NCBI GenBank assembly: GCA_002224055.1
Contig: AZLU01000179.1
Coordinates: 20,977-84,976, forward strand
DNA from: Pezizomycotina sp. ARF18
Taxonomy: Eukaryota; Ascomycota
Length of the DNA stretch: 64,000 nucleotides
Reading direction: 5' to 3'
Below the pieces are notes generated by a model. It had not been told where the DNA came from and made no database searches. It was given only the letters and a program-made list of their open reading frames with translations. The stretch's first letter is position 1. Each line of letters starts with the position of its first letter. Positions 12,749 through 23,506 of this stretch are shown here, one piece after another. A program made the position numbers and the translations under genes.

Positions 12749-13581
12749 GTCCTTGCTGCAGCGTATACCGTTTCTGTTATTGTTCATTGGCGTATGTGCG
12801 CAACAGAGTAGAACAATATTCCTTTTCTGTTGTTCTCGGCGAGAATGTGCCATGCAGTTACAAGAACGCCACTAGGGTATTTTAGAGAGATTTCGCCCAG
12901 GCTTTTGTATTTCCTATTTATTGCGAACCTTGTTACTGCAGTTCTCGCTCATTGCATTTGTAGATCTGACGCTTATAACAGATAGTCAGGAGTGAGTGAA
13001 TAAGAGGATCAGGGAAAGAAGTAGATGAAGAAGGAAAAATAAGACGAAAAGACAAGGAATAGATTGTGAAATATTAAAATAAGAAAATAAGAAAAACTTG
13101 CGATTTTGGGGGATGGTCTGTTTAAACTGCCATCGGACACGTTACCACTCCGTTACGGACCAAGAGTCTCGGCGTTTTATGCGGGTGACAGCAATCGAAG
13201 GAGTAATTGATCGGGTTGGATTCTGAATTCTGATCATTTCGGAACTTCATGGAGAGTCTTGGAGGTCAATCCGTGATCTTCAATGCAATATAACGAATTT
13301 CACTCTTTCACTGCCTCGTATACACCTGTATATGTGAGTAGATTGTGTGTTCGATGTTTGGATCATGCTCTGTATTCGACTAAATGAATGGATGAATGAG
13401 AAACGAATAAGAAGCCCCTCCTCCCTCATACCCCTCTTACTGAAACGAGAAGGATACATAACAATACCGTTCTTCTTTTTTTTTCTAGGCGCGTCTAGCC
13501 TTATATGACAAGACTCTCGAGTCTGCGCAATCCCTCAAACGATCGTCTCAGCTTGCACCAACACGAGAAAAATATAGAGTA

Positions 13582-13583
<2 letters not shown>

Positions 13584-13614
<31 letters not shown>
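13584..13614 (+). repeat. A31 homopolymer
   Basis: Thirty-one consecutive A. It could be the tail of an old retroposed sequence, but the sequence upstream shows no recognisable retroposon. Confidence 0.9.
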
Positions 13615-13615
<1 letters not shown>

Positions 13616-16027
13616 ACCATGAATATAACCCTGAACCGGTTCGGAGAAAAAGGATAAGAATAAACGAAATGCAGCGGTGAAAATTCTGCAGTGGCAGACC
13701 CACTTTTCATAAGCATTCCTTCGCCTCCGAAAATATGGGTTCTGAACTGAGCGGAAAGGATCAGTTCCCAAAAAAAATGGTCAGGCGCCTTCGTGCGGGG
13801 CCGGGATGGAGCTCTATTGGCGAGAGCAGTAAGCGTTCCTAGCTCTTTTATTTGCCTAAGCAAGACAAAATCCGTGCGACAGAAACAATGAACGTTCAGT
13901 TGCGCAGTGCCTCAAACTGTTGAAGGAGAACACAGCAAGTCCGAAACCGCTCGGGAGGAATGTCCAGCCAGTTGCAGAATAGCCTACCACTCACTCTAAA
14001 AAAAAAAAAAAAAGTACCATGATTCAGGTTTTCGGAACAGTCCGCGTAGAAATAAGTTAAAGAAACGGAAAGATGATCCTTTATTTTATACAAGTCTTAC
14101 CGCCGCCAAGCGCGAAATATGCAAGACGGACAGGCAAAAGCGAGAGCACAGATGCAAAAAAAAGAACAGTATTTTTATATACAAAATTTTATATAGTAAT
14201 ACATACCACTCCTATACATAGGAAAGAAGCCTCAGCTACATTAGTTCCCGTCTATTTAATAGACGAGTCTGCAGAATGTCTTACAACTCAGAGCCTTTCA
14301 AGGATTCGTCTAGCTTGGCGCGATGAGCGAAAAGCTTCACGAACGGAAAGTAGTTAAGATAATCCGTTTAGCAGAAATAAGCAAGAGCGCCGGATAACGT
14401 AACAACCATGATCCAGCGCCGTCGGAACAAGGCAGCTTCTCAGTCTGGGGATCGTTACCGAACGTTGGTTCTTGGTAATTCCCAAGTGTCAGGAATAGCG
14501 GATTTTTTGTTTTGTTTCCGCCTGGATAATTCAGCTTTACGAATTGCCAATGCTGTAGAATTTTAAATTCCTAGGATATATCGCCATACGCTCAGCAGTC
14601 TAGATGTTGTCACCATTATTGTAAAAAGCATTTAACTTCCTTGTACTGGGTTGTACCGCCACCGATGGTAATTCAGCTATCAATGTCGTTCAAACCAGTG
14701 AACCCATACCCATGGCCATGGGCACCTACCCGGTGTTCATATGGGCCCATACCAATCACATCATCGGCCTCGGCCCGCTCATGCTCTGGTTAGCAGTAAT
14801 CAAAATTGAAAAAAGATAGCTCACGGGTAATGCCGTTCAACCTATTCCAAATGACTGTCGACTGGTACGAGCATCCTCGCCGCCAGTTTGCTGGGTTGCA
14901 GAAAACCTTGTACTTGTAGCGCTCAAGTCACCAGGGATCATAAAACGAGTAGAGCTATTTTTTCCCTCTTCAGCGACAGGGATTTAAACGAATCGCTCCC
15001 AGGCAAGAGCCATCCGCGAAAGGACATCACACTCACACAAGGCTAGCGAGAAAAAAAAAAGTTTTGCCGGTGTTCAGATCCGAACAATCGGTTCTGCAGA
15101 ATAATATTGGAGGGGAGGCGTAAGCTTTTGGCTGATATCCAGACTTAGCGAGGTCCCAAAATACTGGTAATCTAGGGCGCCACTATGTGATAGCGCATGC
15201 ATCCGGCCGAGTTACTAGGTTCGCCGATCTTTATCTTCGGACACGGATGTCCGTCATTACCCCGAGGTGCAGAGAGCGCTGTTAACTTGCTAGTGCTTAT
15301 AAACCTGTCATTAGCATGTCGTTCTGCAAGACCTCTTGTATAGAGTGGGTAAAGAAACATACGATATAAGGAACAGGTTATGTTGAAAACAAGTGATGCC
15401 GATCGAAATGATGAGGTGATGTATGCACTGTACTGTATGATGTGATGATGAGAATGATATACTACACGATTCCATTAGGTTCGATGACTTGTAAAGATGA
15501 ATTAAGGAATGTTAGGAAGGATGGATTCCTGCCACCTCGTAGAGAAGAAAATTTTCTTGTTTGTTTACTTACCAGAGAGTAAACCTCTCCCCGATTTGTC
15601 CACCCGGACCTTTTGGAAGTCTAGCAAGTTCATTTATCACGCTGTAAAGCTCGCGCAAGTGAGTTTAAGAAAAGATGGTTCATTAAGTAATAATTTGAAT
15701 TAGGGAAACGTGATTATCTATATGAAGTTCTATAGGTTGTAAAGATCTATGCAAAATAAGAATTAAAAACATCTCATCGCTATCGTTATGGCCATTGATA
15801 CCCCTCGAGAGATGTAGGTATCAATGGACGATCAAGGGATAACAGCAAACACCATGATATGCTCCACAAAATGCCTTTGGGTAAAGAGTGACGGGTAAAC
15901 TAAAGAAAATGGCGTGATTCAAATCGGAGAAAACAAAATTTCTGATAGCGGAACCGGGAGCTCGGGCGTCTGCAGGCTAAATAGTGGAAACTCCTGCAAG
16001 CTCGTAAGCTACTAGTTCTCAGCCCGT

Positions 16028-16576
16028 TTACATCTGGTAAACGTTGGGGACGTTCTTGTAGACGTAGTAGTAGCTATGCTTGTTATCGAGGTAACCCTTC
16101 AGCTCCTTGACTTGAGCTCGGAGTATCCGTTGTGGATGAGACCCTGGCGCAGAAATCCTGCATCTTCGGGCCATCGGTGATGATCTCGTGCGGGCATTCG
16201 TCTCGAAAGCGATCTTGTTGTCGTAGGTGAACTTGACCCGGCGATCCTTGTCGTAGTTGATGGACATCTTGGCCTGCTTGTTCTTGTGGGTGTCAAACCA
16301 GGAGAAGATCCGGGCGGGGTTGATGGTGCGGTACTTGTTGGAGGTGACGACCTGGTCATGCTGTCCCGGGGCGCTGTAGACACTGGTTCCCATGGCGGAA
16401 TCTCCGATCAACCACTTAAAGTACGGGTGGTCGTTGTAGACACACCATCCGTACTGGAGCATAGCGTTCCCGGAGACTTCGTCATTCTTGAGGGTGCGGA
16501 TCGGCTCAGGGGCTGGGGCAGCACACGCGGTGGTGGCAAGGAGGGCGGCAGTAAGGAGAGTCTTGGAGAAGAGCAT
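16028..16576 (-). CDS. Small secreted protein, unknown family, probable internal frameshift pair
   Basis: The start is placed at 16576 because it begins a classic signal peptide (MLFSKTLLTAALLATTACA, cleavage before APAPEP); the open frame reaches further upstream without signal character. The mature part has GWCVYNDHPYFKWLIGDS and INPARIFSWFDTHKNKQAKM, then DRRVKFTYDNKIAFETN. At that point the open frame turns Arg/Ser-rich, while the third frame reads CPHEIITDGPKMQDFCARVS, which fits better. The open frame resumes plausibly at VKELKGYLDNKHSYYYVYKN. So the frame is open (about 182 codons) but probably shifted out and back near 16200 and 16110. With the corrected segment there would be three cysteines. 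No family recognised; candidate effector or cell-surface protein. Confidence 0.6.
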   Translation of the reverse strand: MLFSKTLLTAALLATTACAAPAPEPIRTLKNDEVSGNAMLQYGWCVYNDHPYFKWLIGDSAMGTSVYSAPGQHDQVVTSNKYRTINPARIFSWFDTHKNKQAKMSINYDKDRRVKFTYDNKIAFETNARTRSSPMARRCRISAPGSHPQRILRAQVKELKGYLDNKHSYYYVYKNVPNVYQM

Positions 16577-17359
16577 TTGAAATGTTTGGTTTTTGTTGTG
16601 GTTTTTGTTTCGTTGAGAACTGAAAAAGAGAGTAAGATCCTCGAAAGGTAAAGGCAAGTTGTTCGTTAAAGAGAGTGAGGAGCTGAAAAGAGAGTGATTG
16701 CAGTAGATGCTGAAGACCTGATCGCTGTTGATCGTTGTGATGATGAGAGAAACATTCAAAGGGATGTTCACCCGTCCTTATATAATGAAATTTCTCCAGA
16801 TGTCCGCAGCAGGAATCATCATAATAGAGCATATGAATATGTCTAGTGTCCAAGTCCTGACGAGAGATTTACATCAAGAGCGGAACTAAGCGTCGAGGCT
16901 AGAAGTAGCATGGACTCAAGCGTGTATAGTGCATATACTTTCGTTATGGCATGTTTTATTGTTAGGGGTTCCGCTGAAACAAATCGTCCCTTGTAATTGT
17001 GAATGTTGAAACATCCAATCATTTTTCCGCCACCAGAGTTAGGCCATGTTCGCCATTACTAGATAACCCCACAGATCTGTTAAAGCTGTCTTCCAGACTT
17101 TCTCGGAGGATATTTTCGCATGCTATGCCGACGCGACCGAGCAATTCGTGGTGTGTGTATACAGTTGCCGAGGACTAAAACAATGCCTAATCGTTAGGCT
17201 TCTTGGGTCGTGAGCGCGGTAAGTGGACAATCTAAGCGTGGTTTTGGTTCGCTACCATTATCCTGAAACTCAGACTTTCCCTTTGTGGTATGGATCGAAT
17301 TCATGTCTTCATGCCGACGCGGGCCATTTTCATGCACCGGATGCAGCCATGAAAAAAAT
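16577..17359. other. Intergenic, nothing recognised
   Basis: Promoter side of the secreted-protein gene, followed by unique sequence up to the left LTR. No additional gene seen. Confidence 0.5.
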
Positions 17360-17600
17360 TGTAGGATGAAGATCAAAATTGTTAATTACATAAAGAACAA
17401 AACTATCTATCGAGGCAGTATCCTACCGTTTATATACAAAAGGAATTCCATATAAAACGAATCTTCACGATGTTAATATCCTCGCATCGATACATGCCGT
17501 TTATTACAGAGCTCGGCCGAGGTCGGTCGATATATAGCGCTACGGGCAATTCTCGATATATTCGTGTTATTTAATATTCCTTTATTACTTATATCTAATA
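17360..17600 (-). repeat. Left LTR (3' LTR of the element)
   Basis: 241 bp, beginning TGTAGGATGAAG and ending ATCTAATA (the RIP-mutated form of ATCCAACA). About the first 155 bases keep C and G where the right copy has T and A; the last 80 bases are the mutated copy. Confidence 0.93.
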
Positions 17601-20600
17601 GCCTCCCTTACCCGCTACGGGCCGAGGCTTCCCTATTCTTTACGATCTAGGATAGGGCGCACTCTTAGCGCCTACCTTAGTTTAACGAATACCGGTAGAG
17701 CTAGCGGTTTAGTAAATATATCGGCGACGTTATCGGCCGATACGACGCGCGCTAGCGCGATCTTATAATCTTTAATTTTCTTCCTAATAAAATAATATTT
17801 AATATTAATATACTTAGTTTATTTATTAATATTACGAGCCGCGTTTATAGCTAGGTAGTAGGCGTCCGTATTATTAATTTTTAATTTAACGAGAATTATC
17901 TTCTTATTATTAGTAGCCCCGGTCTACTAGTTTATAAGTAGACTCGACTAGAGTATCCTTTTAAGCTATACTACCTCCTAAATCGCGGCGCTAAGTACCG
18001 TATATTCTACCTCTATTATTAAAATAGCGATGTAGTTTATTTATAAGATATAAATATACTACTCCTCCATATATTATAAAGGCGTAGCTACTAACTAAGC
18101 GGTAATCTTTAGCTCGAGCAAAGTCGCTATCTATATATCCCTAAGGCTATATCTCTCTATCGGTACTACTTAGGCTAAAGCGTAGGCTATACTTACGCGT
18201 CCCCTATAGATAGCGCAGTAACCGCTATATCGCGGTATATTATAAGTCCTTTAGGTAGATAGTAAAAGTAGCTAATTCTAACTAAGCGAAGGCCAGTTCT
18301 AAATGCGTCTAAACTATTAGATATTAAGTTTTTCTAAGTTTACTATATAGTCCTCTAATCTAACGATTTAATTCTCCTTAGGACGGCGTAGCGCGGGATA
18401 TTAAACTATTAATATTACCGCGACTACGTAATTTTATATATTATAACGTTAAAGTAATCTATCGATATACGCCTCCTATAATAAGTATATCGTCCTTTCG
18501 TAATAATTTTTCTTAATTTAAGCTCTTAAGAAGTATACCGCGTTATTAAATTACTTAATATTAAGCCGTTTAAGTAGCTTTTCTTTAATCTTATCGGCTA
18601 GTTTATTATATATAATAAGTAAGTTATCGATAAATATAAAATATATATACCGACGCCTCCCGTATTAATATCTCTTAAGCTATAGTATATACTCGTATTA
18701 TAGAGTAATTAATATATTCTATACTAGTTAGTACTTTATAAAGTTTATTATTTTATATTAATAGCGAGATACGTAGATTATATATCGATTTAGTAAAACG
18801 GAGTAGTATATTACGCCTTCGCGCGTTAGTTTATTAGGAATCGTTCTATATTAGTATATATTTTTAGGCGCGAGTATATTTACTTATTAATTAGGCGCTA
18901 GATCCCTTTAAAAATATAGAGGTAATATTCCTATATCGTACTTTAAGATTTAACGCGGTAGCTATTGCTAGAATAGTAAGGCTATAGAGAATTTAACGAC
19001 TGATAAATATATATCGTTGTTTTATTAATTTTATAGATGGCCTAGAACTACTAGTCTTACCTTATAGCGAATAATCTTATTTTAAGCGTTTTATTTATAG
19101 CGAAGTATCTATTTTAGCGGTAATAGACGCTATTATTTAATTTTTCTCGTATCTATTTAAATTAGTTCTTATACGCCGTACTTTTTTAGTAAGAGTAGTT
19201 CTTTTTTATTATTATCTACTATTTTACTTTCTTCGACGATTATATTACCTAAGTATAGATAACGGTATCTAAATCTTTAATATCTTAATATACGGCGAGG
19301 GCTACTACGTTAGTAAAATTAAAGAACTACTCTAAGCGGCGAGTATAAAATCGTCGTACTTAATCTATTGCGGTAAATTTAATCTAGCGGCTATTATAAA
19401 TAAGAGGTTTATAGTATTTTACGCTAAGTTAGATTATATACTCTAACTATCTTACCGCTATTTTTAAATCCTATATATTTTCTTTTTTATACTCTTATAG
19501 CGAGTTTATTAGTAGGATAATAATCTTTTACCTATATATTAGTATTAAACGGGTAGAGTTTACTAATATCTAGTTTATAGCCTCGATACGCCTTATAAGG
19601 CGTTTTACCGCGAAGTACCTTTATAGATAATATATTCTTTAGTTTATAAATATATCGGGTAGCTTTTCTTATAAATAAAGCGGTAGATCTATATTATAAA
19701 ACGCCGCGCGCGCCTTATTTATAATAGTTAGTAGAAAGCGTTCTACTACTCCGTTTTAGCCGTAATCATTCGGTACGTACTACTACTACTCGATACCGTA
19801 CGAGGCTAGTATATCCTTAAATTTACTATCGTTTAACTAATTATTATATTTACCGCCGCTATTATAATAAACGACGAGAATAGAGTATAACGATACTAAA
19901 TCGCGGCCTCTTAAGTTAGAGCGCTTTATAGCGTATTTAGTAATTTACGTTTTAATCTATTTATCTATTATCTACTAATTATTCTTCTTATTACTATATA
20001 GAAGTATCTAGCTATATCGAGTTATATCATTAACTATACTATTAAATCTATTACTATTTCCTAAACTCTACTATTTACGGGGCGCTATCTATATATTTAC
20101 GTAAATCTTTTATAGAGGCGCGGTTTCTTAAGTCGTTAGCGCTTAGGCGTCTAATAGTATATACTTACCTATTATATATACTTTATAGAGACGTTAAATA
20201 TACGTACCCTCTATAATAGTTATACCTAAATTTTATAATAATTAACGAAGATTAATTTTATTTAAATAGCTAAGCGCCTAATATTATTCTTACGCTATTT
20301 ACTTTATCCTTATAATAAGCGCCTATTCGCTATATATTAAGCTAGTTTATAATAGTTCGTTACTATTCTATATAGCTATTAGGAATATCCTTCTCTACTT
20401 AGGCGCTTAAAGAGCGATTTTACCCGTTTTACGGTATTAAAACGTTAGTATATCTTAATCCGAGAGATTAAACGTTAGTCTCCGTTTAACTAATTATATT
20501 ACTAATAGTAGCTTAGCTTATCTAAATTCCTTATAATAATAGACGCTAGTTATTATAACGACTCGGCGTTTACTATTAATATTTACTTTAAGGCGTACGT

Positions 20601-22204
20601 TTCTAATATAAGTAGCTAAAACGACGTAATCGTTTTCTATACGTACGCGGTAAGGCGGTTTAAGCTATACCGGCTCCGCGAGATCTTTCTATTATTCTAT
20701 AATATAATTATTATTTACGTTATCGGCGTATTACTAACCGTTATTTAAACTAGTACGGTACGTCTTATAATATTATTCTAAAGTATTGTTATTTCGCTTA
20801 TATTTTATAGCTATCTATATTTAGTCTTTATTCTCTTTATAGTTTATAGCTAAGGCGGCGCCTTTTAGCTTTATAGGTAGGCGCGGTAGTTAGCGGCGGG
20901 CTAGCGTAAAAGGAGTCTATCTTATTCTTTTAGCGTTATCTAAATAATACTACTAGCTAATACTATCTCTATAATTAAACCGGGTCTAAAATCCTTCTTT
21001 ATTATTAGCGTTAATCGTAAGATTAAACGCTTATAGGTAGTAGTACTATATATAGCTATATTCTTTATATATATAATACTATACTTCCTATATTAATACG
21101 CTTTACGGTAGCGCGCCTTACTAATTACTATAGCTATTAAATCCTTTACGGCTATAATCTCCTCTTAGAGGGCGTTTACGCTATCTCGATATATTCTACT
21201 TTCTTTTACTACTATTAGTATTTATATTATTATTAATATCCTTATTACTAGCGCCTATTCTTATTACTATATAGGCTATATCGTTATTACTCTTATTTTC
21301 TTTTAACGCGGCTCGTATCAGCGCTAGATTTATTATACGTAAGCTTCTATACTTTCTAACGTACTTCTTTTTAGCTTAGTAGGCTTATTATTTACTTAAG
21401 ATTTATTATAACGCCTCTTACTACTATTAGTAACGTAATAAAGGATAATACGGTATTATACGACTTAGATAATCCTTTTAAGATATTCTCGATAAGCTAA
21501 TTATCGTAGAGTCTTAAGTTAAGAGTTTTTAGTTTTACCTACTATTCTTTCGCGCGGTTAATATACGTATATATAGTATCGTCGTCTTTTTAATATATAT
21601 TTATTAGCTAAAGTTCTAATATTTACTAATTCGCCTTATTATTTATAAAGTTTATAGATTTAAAGGCTATCTAAACGGCCTATACCCTTTATTTATTAAC
21701 GTTAAAGTAATAAATCTACTCGATTCTTATTACGGAAGTAATAAGTACTATTATCGTATTATAATAAGCCTATTCGTCTTTATTAAGCTTCTTATCCGAG
21801 GTCTTAAATTTTACGATAATATCGGCGAGCTTTAATATACGTAGTTCTATAAGTATACGCCTCTTTTAGAGTAGCTAGTCGCTACTCTACTTAAGTAGTA
21901 GGATAAGATTATAGCGAATCGCTTATTATACGATATTAAATAGCTCGGGTATACTTAGCGCTATATAGTAGATATCTTCTATTAGAGTTAACGAGCGTAA
22001 TATTAAAATTATTTACTCTACTATAGCCGAGCGTGCTCGTAATATTTTGCGACGGCGCGATAGGCGGTAAGATAAGGATAGAGTTATTCCTTAAGAACGT
22101 ACTACGTTATGAGCTTCGCGACGTTACTATCTAAGATCTAGATTATCGTTTTAAGATAGCGCGGGATATGGCTATTATTTTTTATAATGTAGTTATTACT
22201 ACTA

Positions 22205-22446
22205 TGTAAGATAAAGATTAAAATTGTTAATTATATAAAGAATAAAACTATCTATTAAGGGTAGTATCCTACCGTTTATATATAAAAGGAATTCTATATA
22301 AAACGAATCTTTACGATATTAATATCCTCGTATCGATGCATACCGTTTATTATAGAGCTCGGCCGAGGTCGGTCGATGCATAGCGCTGCGGGCAATTCTC
22401 GATGTATTCGTGTCGTTTGATGTTCCTTTATTACTTACATCCAACA
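22205..22446 (-). repeat. Right LTR (5' LTR of the element)
   Basis: 242 bp, beginning TGTAAGATAAAG and ending ATCCAACA. It is the mutated partner over about its first 155 bases and the preserved partner over its last 80. Compared with the left LTR I find only C/T and G/A differences plus one extra G. Confidence 0.93.
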
Positions 22447-23506
22447 AAATTACATAAGGCTCCGTTTCATGCTTAAAGGCAACAAGTTAACTTTGATGCG
22501 TCTAAACGCTATATTCTCCCAGTATTGAAATATGGTGGCGTTCTTCATGCAACCGAGTTGAAGGCTTCACACAGTCTGAGCCGGCTGTGGAGACAAGAAG
22601 TATGCTCAGATTAGAACGCAGATGCGGGTCACGCGATAAGAGTTATGACGCTGGATGAGCATCCAACTTTTCTCAAAAGGCGTTTTGGCCAAGTAACGAG
22701 ATTCTCCTATATGACTATCAACATAGTTAGCTTGCTCTGCTCTATTCGCCCAGCAAAAAAAATTTCCTGCTATTTCCATGCAGCCAATGTACTATTCTAT
22801 AAGGCATGAGAAAGTCTGAAAAACAGGTTGAGAGGAGCCCTCCCAAAATATTCCCCATCTCGAAATTGACGCAAATACGTAAAACATTTGCCAACGTTCT
22901 CTCTCTCTTGCTCTTCCTTGCAGTACTGATTATTGAAACGCCGTGATCGAAACGGATTTCAAGTCTTTTTGGGCTTTTTGCCTTGAAATAAAAGCATTTT
23001 AAAATTCATAGGTCTCCCAAGCGGCAACACTCCACGCGTGCACCAGTGCATGAAACTACAGGAAAGCTGAACAACAAATTCGCAAAGAACTCAGTCTAAC
23101 AGGCTATTTGGTTTAACTGCGTTAGGCTGAACAGGGCGGATATATCCGAGAAATTTATTCGCTCTTAAAGCGCAGAAGCGTGTACCATCTTATGCTAGTC
23201 GAGCACAGTCGCATTGTCCAGCGGAGGCTAAAAAACAGATGCCTCTAATTTCTCAGAGAAAAGGCTGATCGTCCGCGACCGGACAAGGCCAGCAGAAGCT
23301 AGGATATACGACCCTAAAGCATTTTTATTACAGCATCTTAGGTTCAGATACAACAAAAGCGTCATAAAGGGCTAACTAAGGCTAAACTGGCACACAGGTG
23401 GTAAACGAGTCGAAACAAAACAAAGCTCTAAGATCAAGAAGGCAAGAACAAAAGAGAAAATCAAGAAGATATTATTAGGATCGTCGCTCAAGCTAAGTGA
23501 TACCAC
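22447..23506. other. Intergenic, nothing recognised
   Basis: Unique, base-balanced sequence; CpA and TpG are normal again immediately outside the LTR. No gene seen. Confidence 0.5.

Larger units (their letters stand above)
12256..16027. other. Intergenic, repeats but no supported gene
   Basis: About 3.8 kb of low-complexity, AT-rich sequence with homopolymer runs and one 30-bp tandem duplication (listed separately). Open frames are short and without domains. A second A-run lies near 13998-14012. Confidence 0.5.
17360..22446 (-). mobile_element. Ty1/copia LTR retrotransposon, RIP-saturated, full length by structure
   Basis: About 5.09 kb bounded by two LTRs with TG..CA ends; the flanking bases (A)AAAT on the left and right fit a 4-5 bp target duplication. 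Coding sense is minus. Near 18600-18655 the reverse complement reads YIFIDNLLII, the copia reverse-transcriptase YVDD-type region with stop-inducing changes nearby. Near 17680-17860 it reads KYINIKYYFIRKKIKDY and ADNVADIFTKPL, the C-terminal RNase H region. RT lies to the right of RNase H, so the order on the minus strand is RT then RNase H, as in Ty1/copia. Frames are full of TAA/TAG stops. CpA and TpG are almost absent while CpG, CpC and CpT remain, which is the RIP signature. It cannot encode working protein. Confidence 0.92.

Noticed and set aside
13584-13863. Retroposed gene ending in the A31 tract
   Set aside because: No coding or small-RNA sequence recognised next to it and no flanking duplication seen.
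17600-22200. AT-rich block as a centromere or CRISPR-like array
   Set aside because: LTRs, target duplication and copia RT and RNase H remnants explain it; there are no regular repeat-spacer units.
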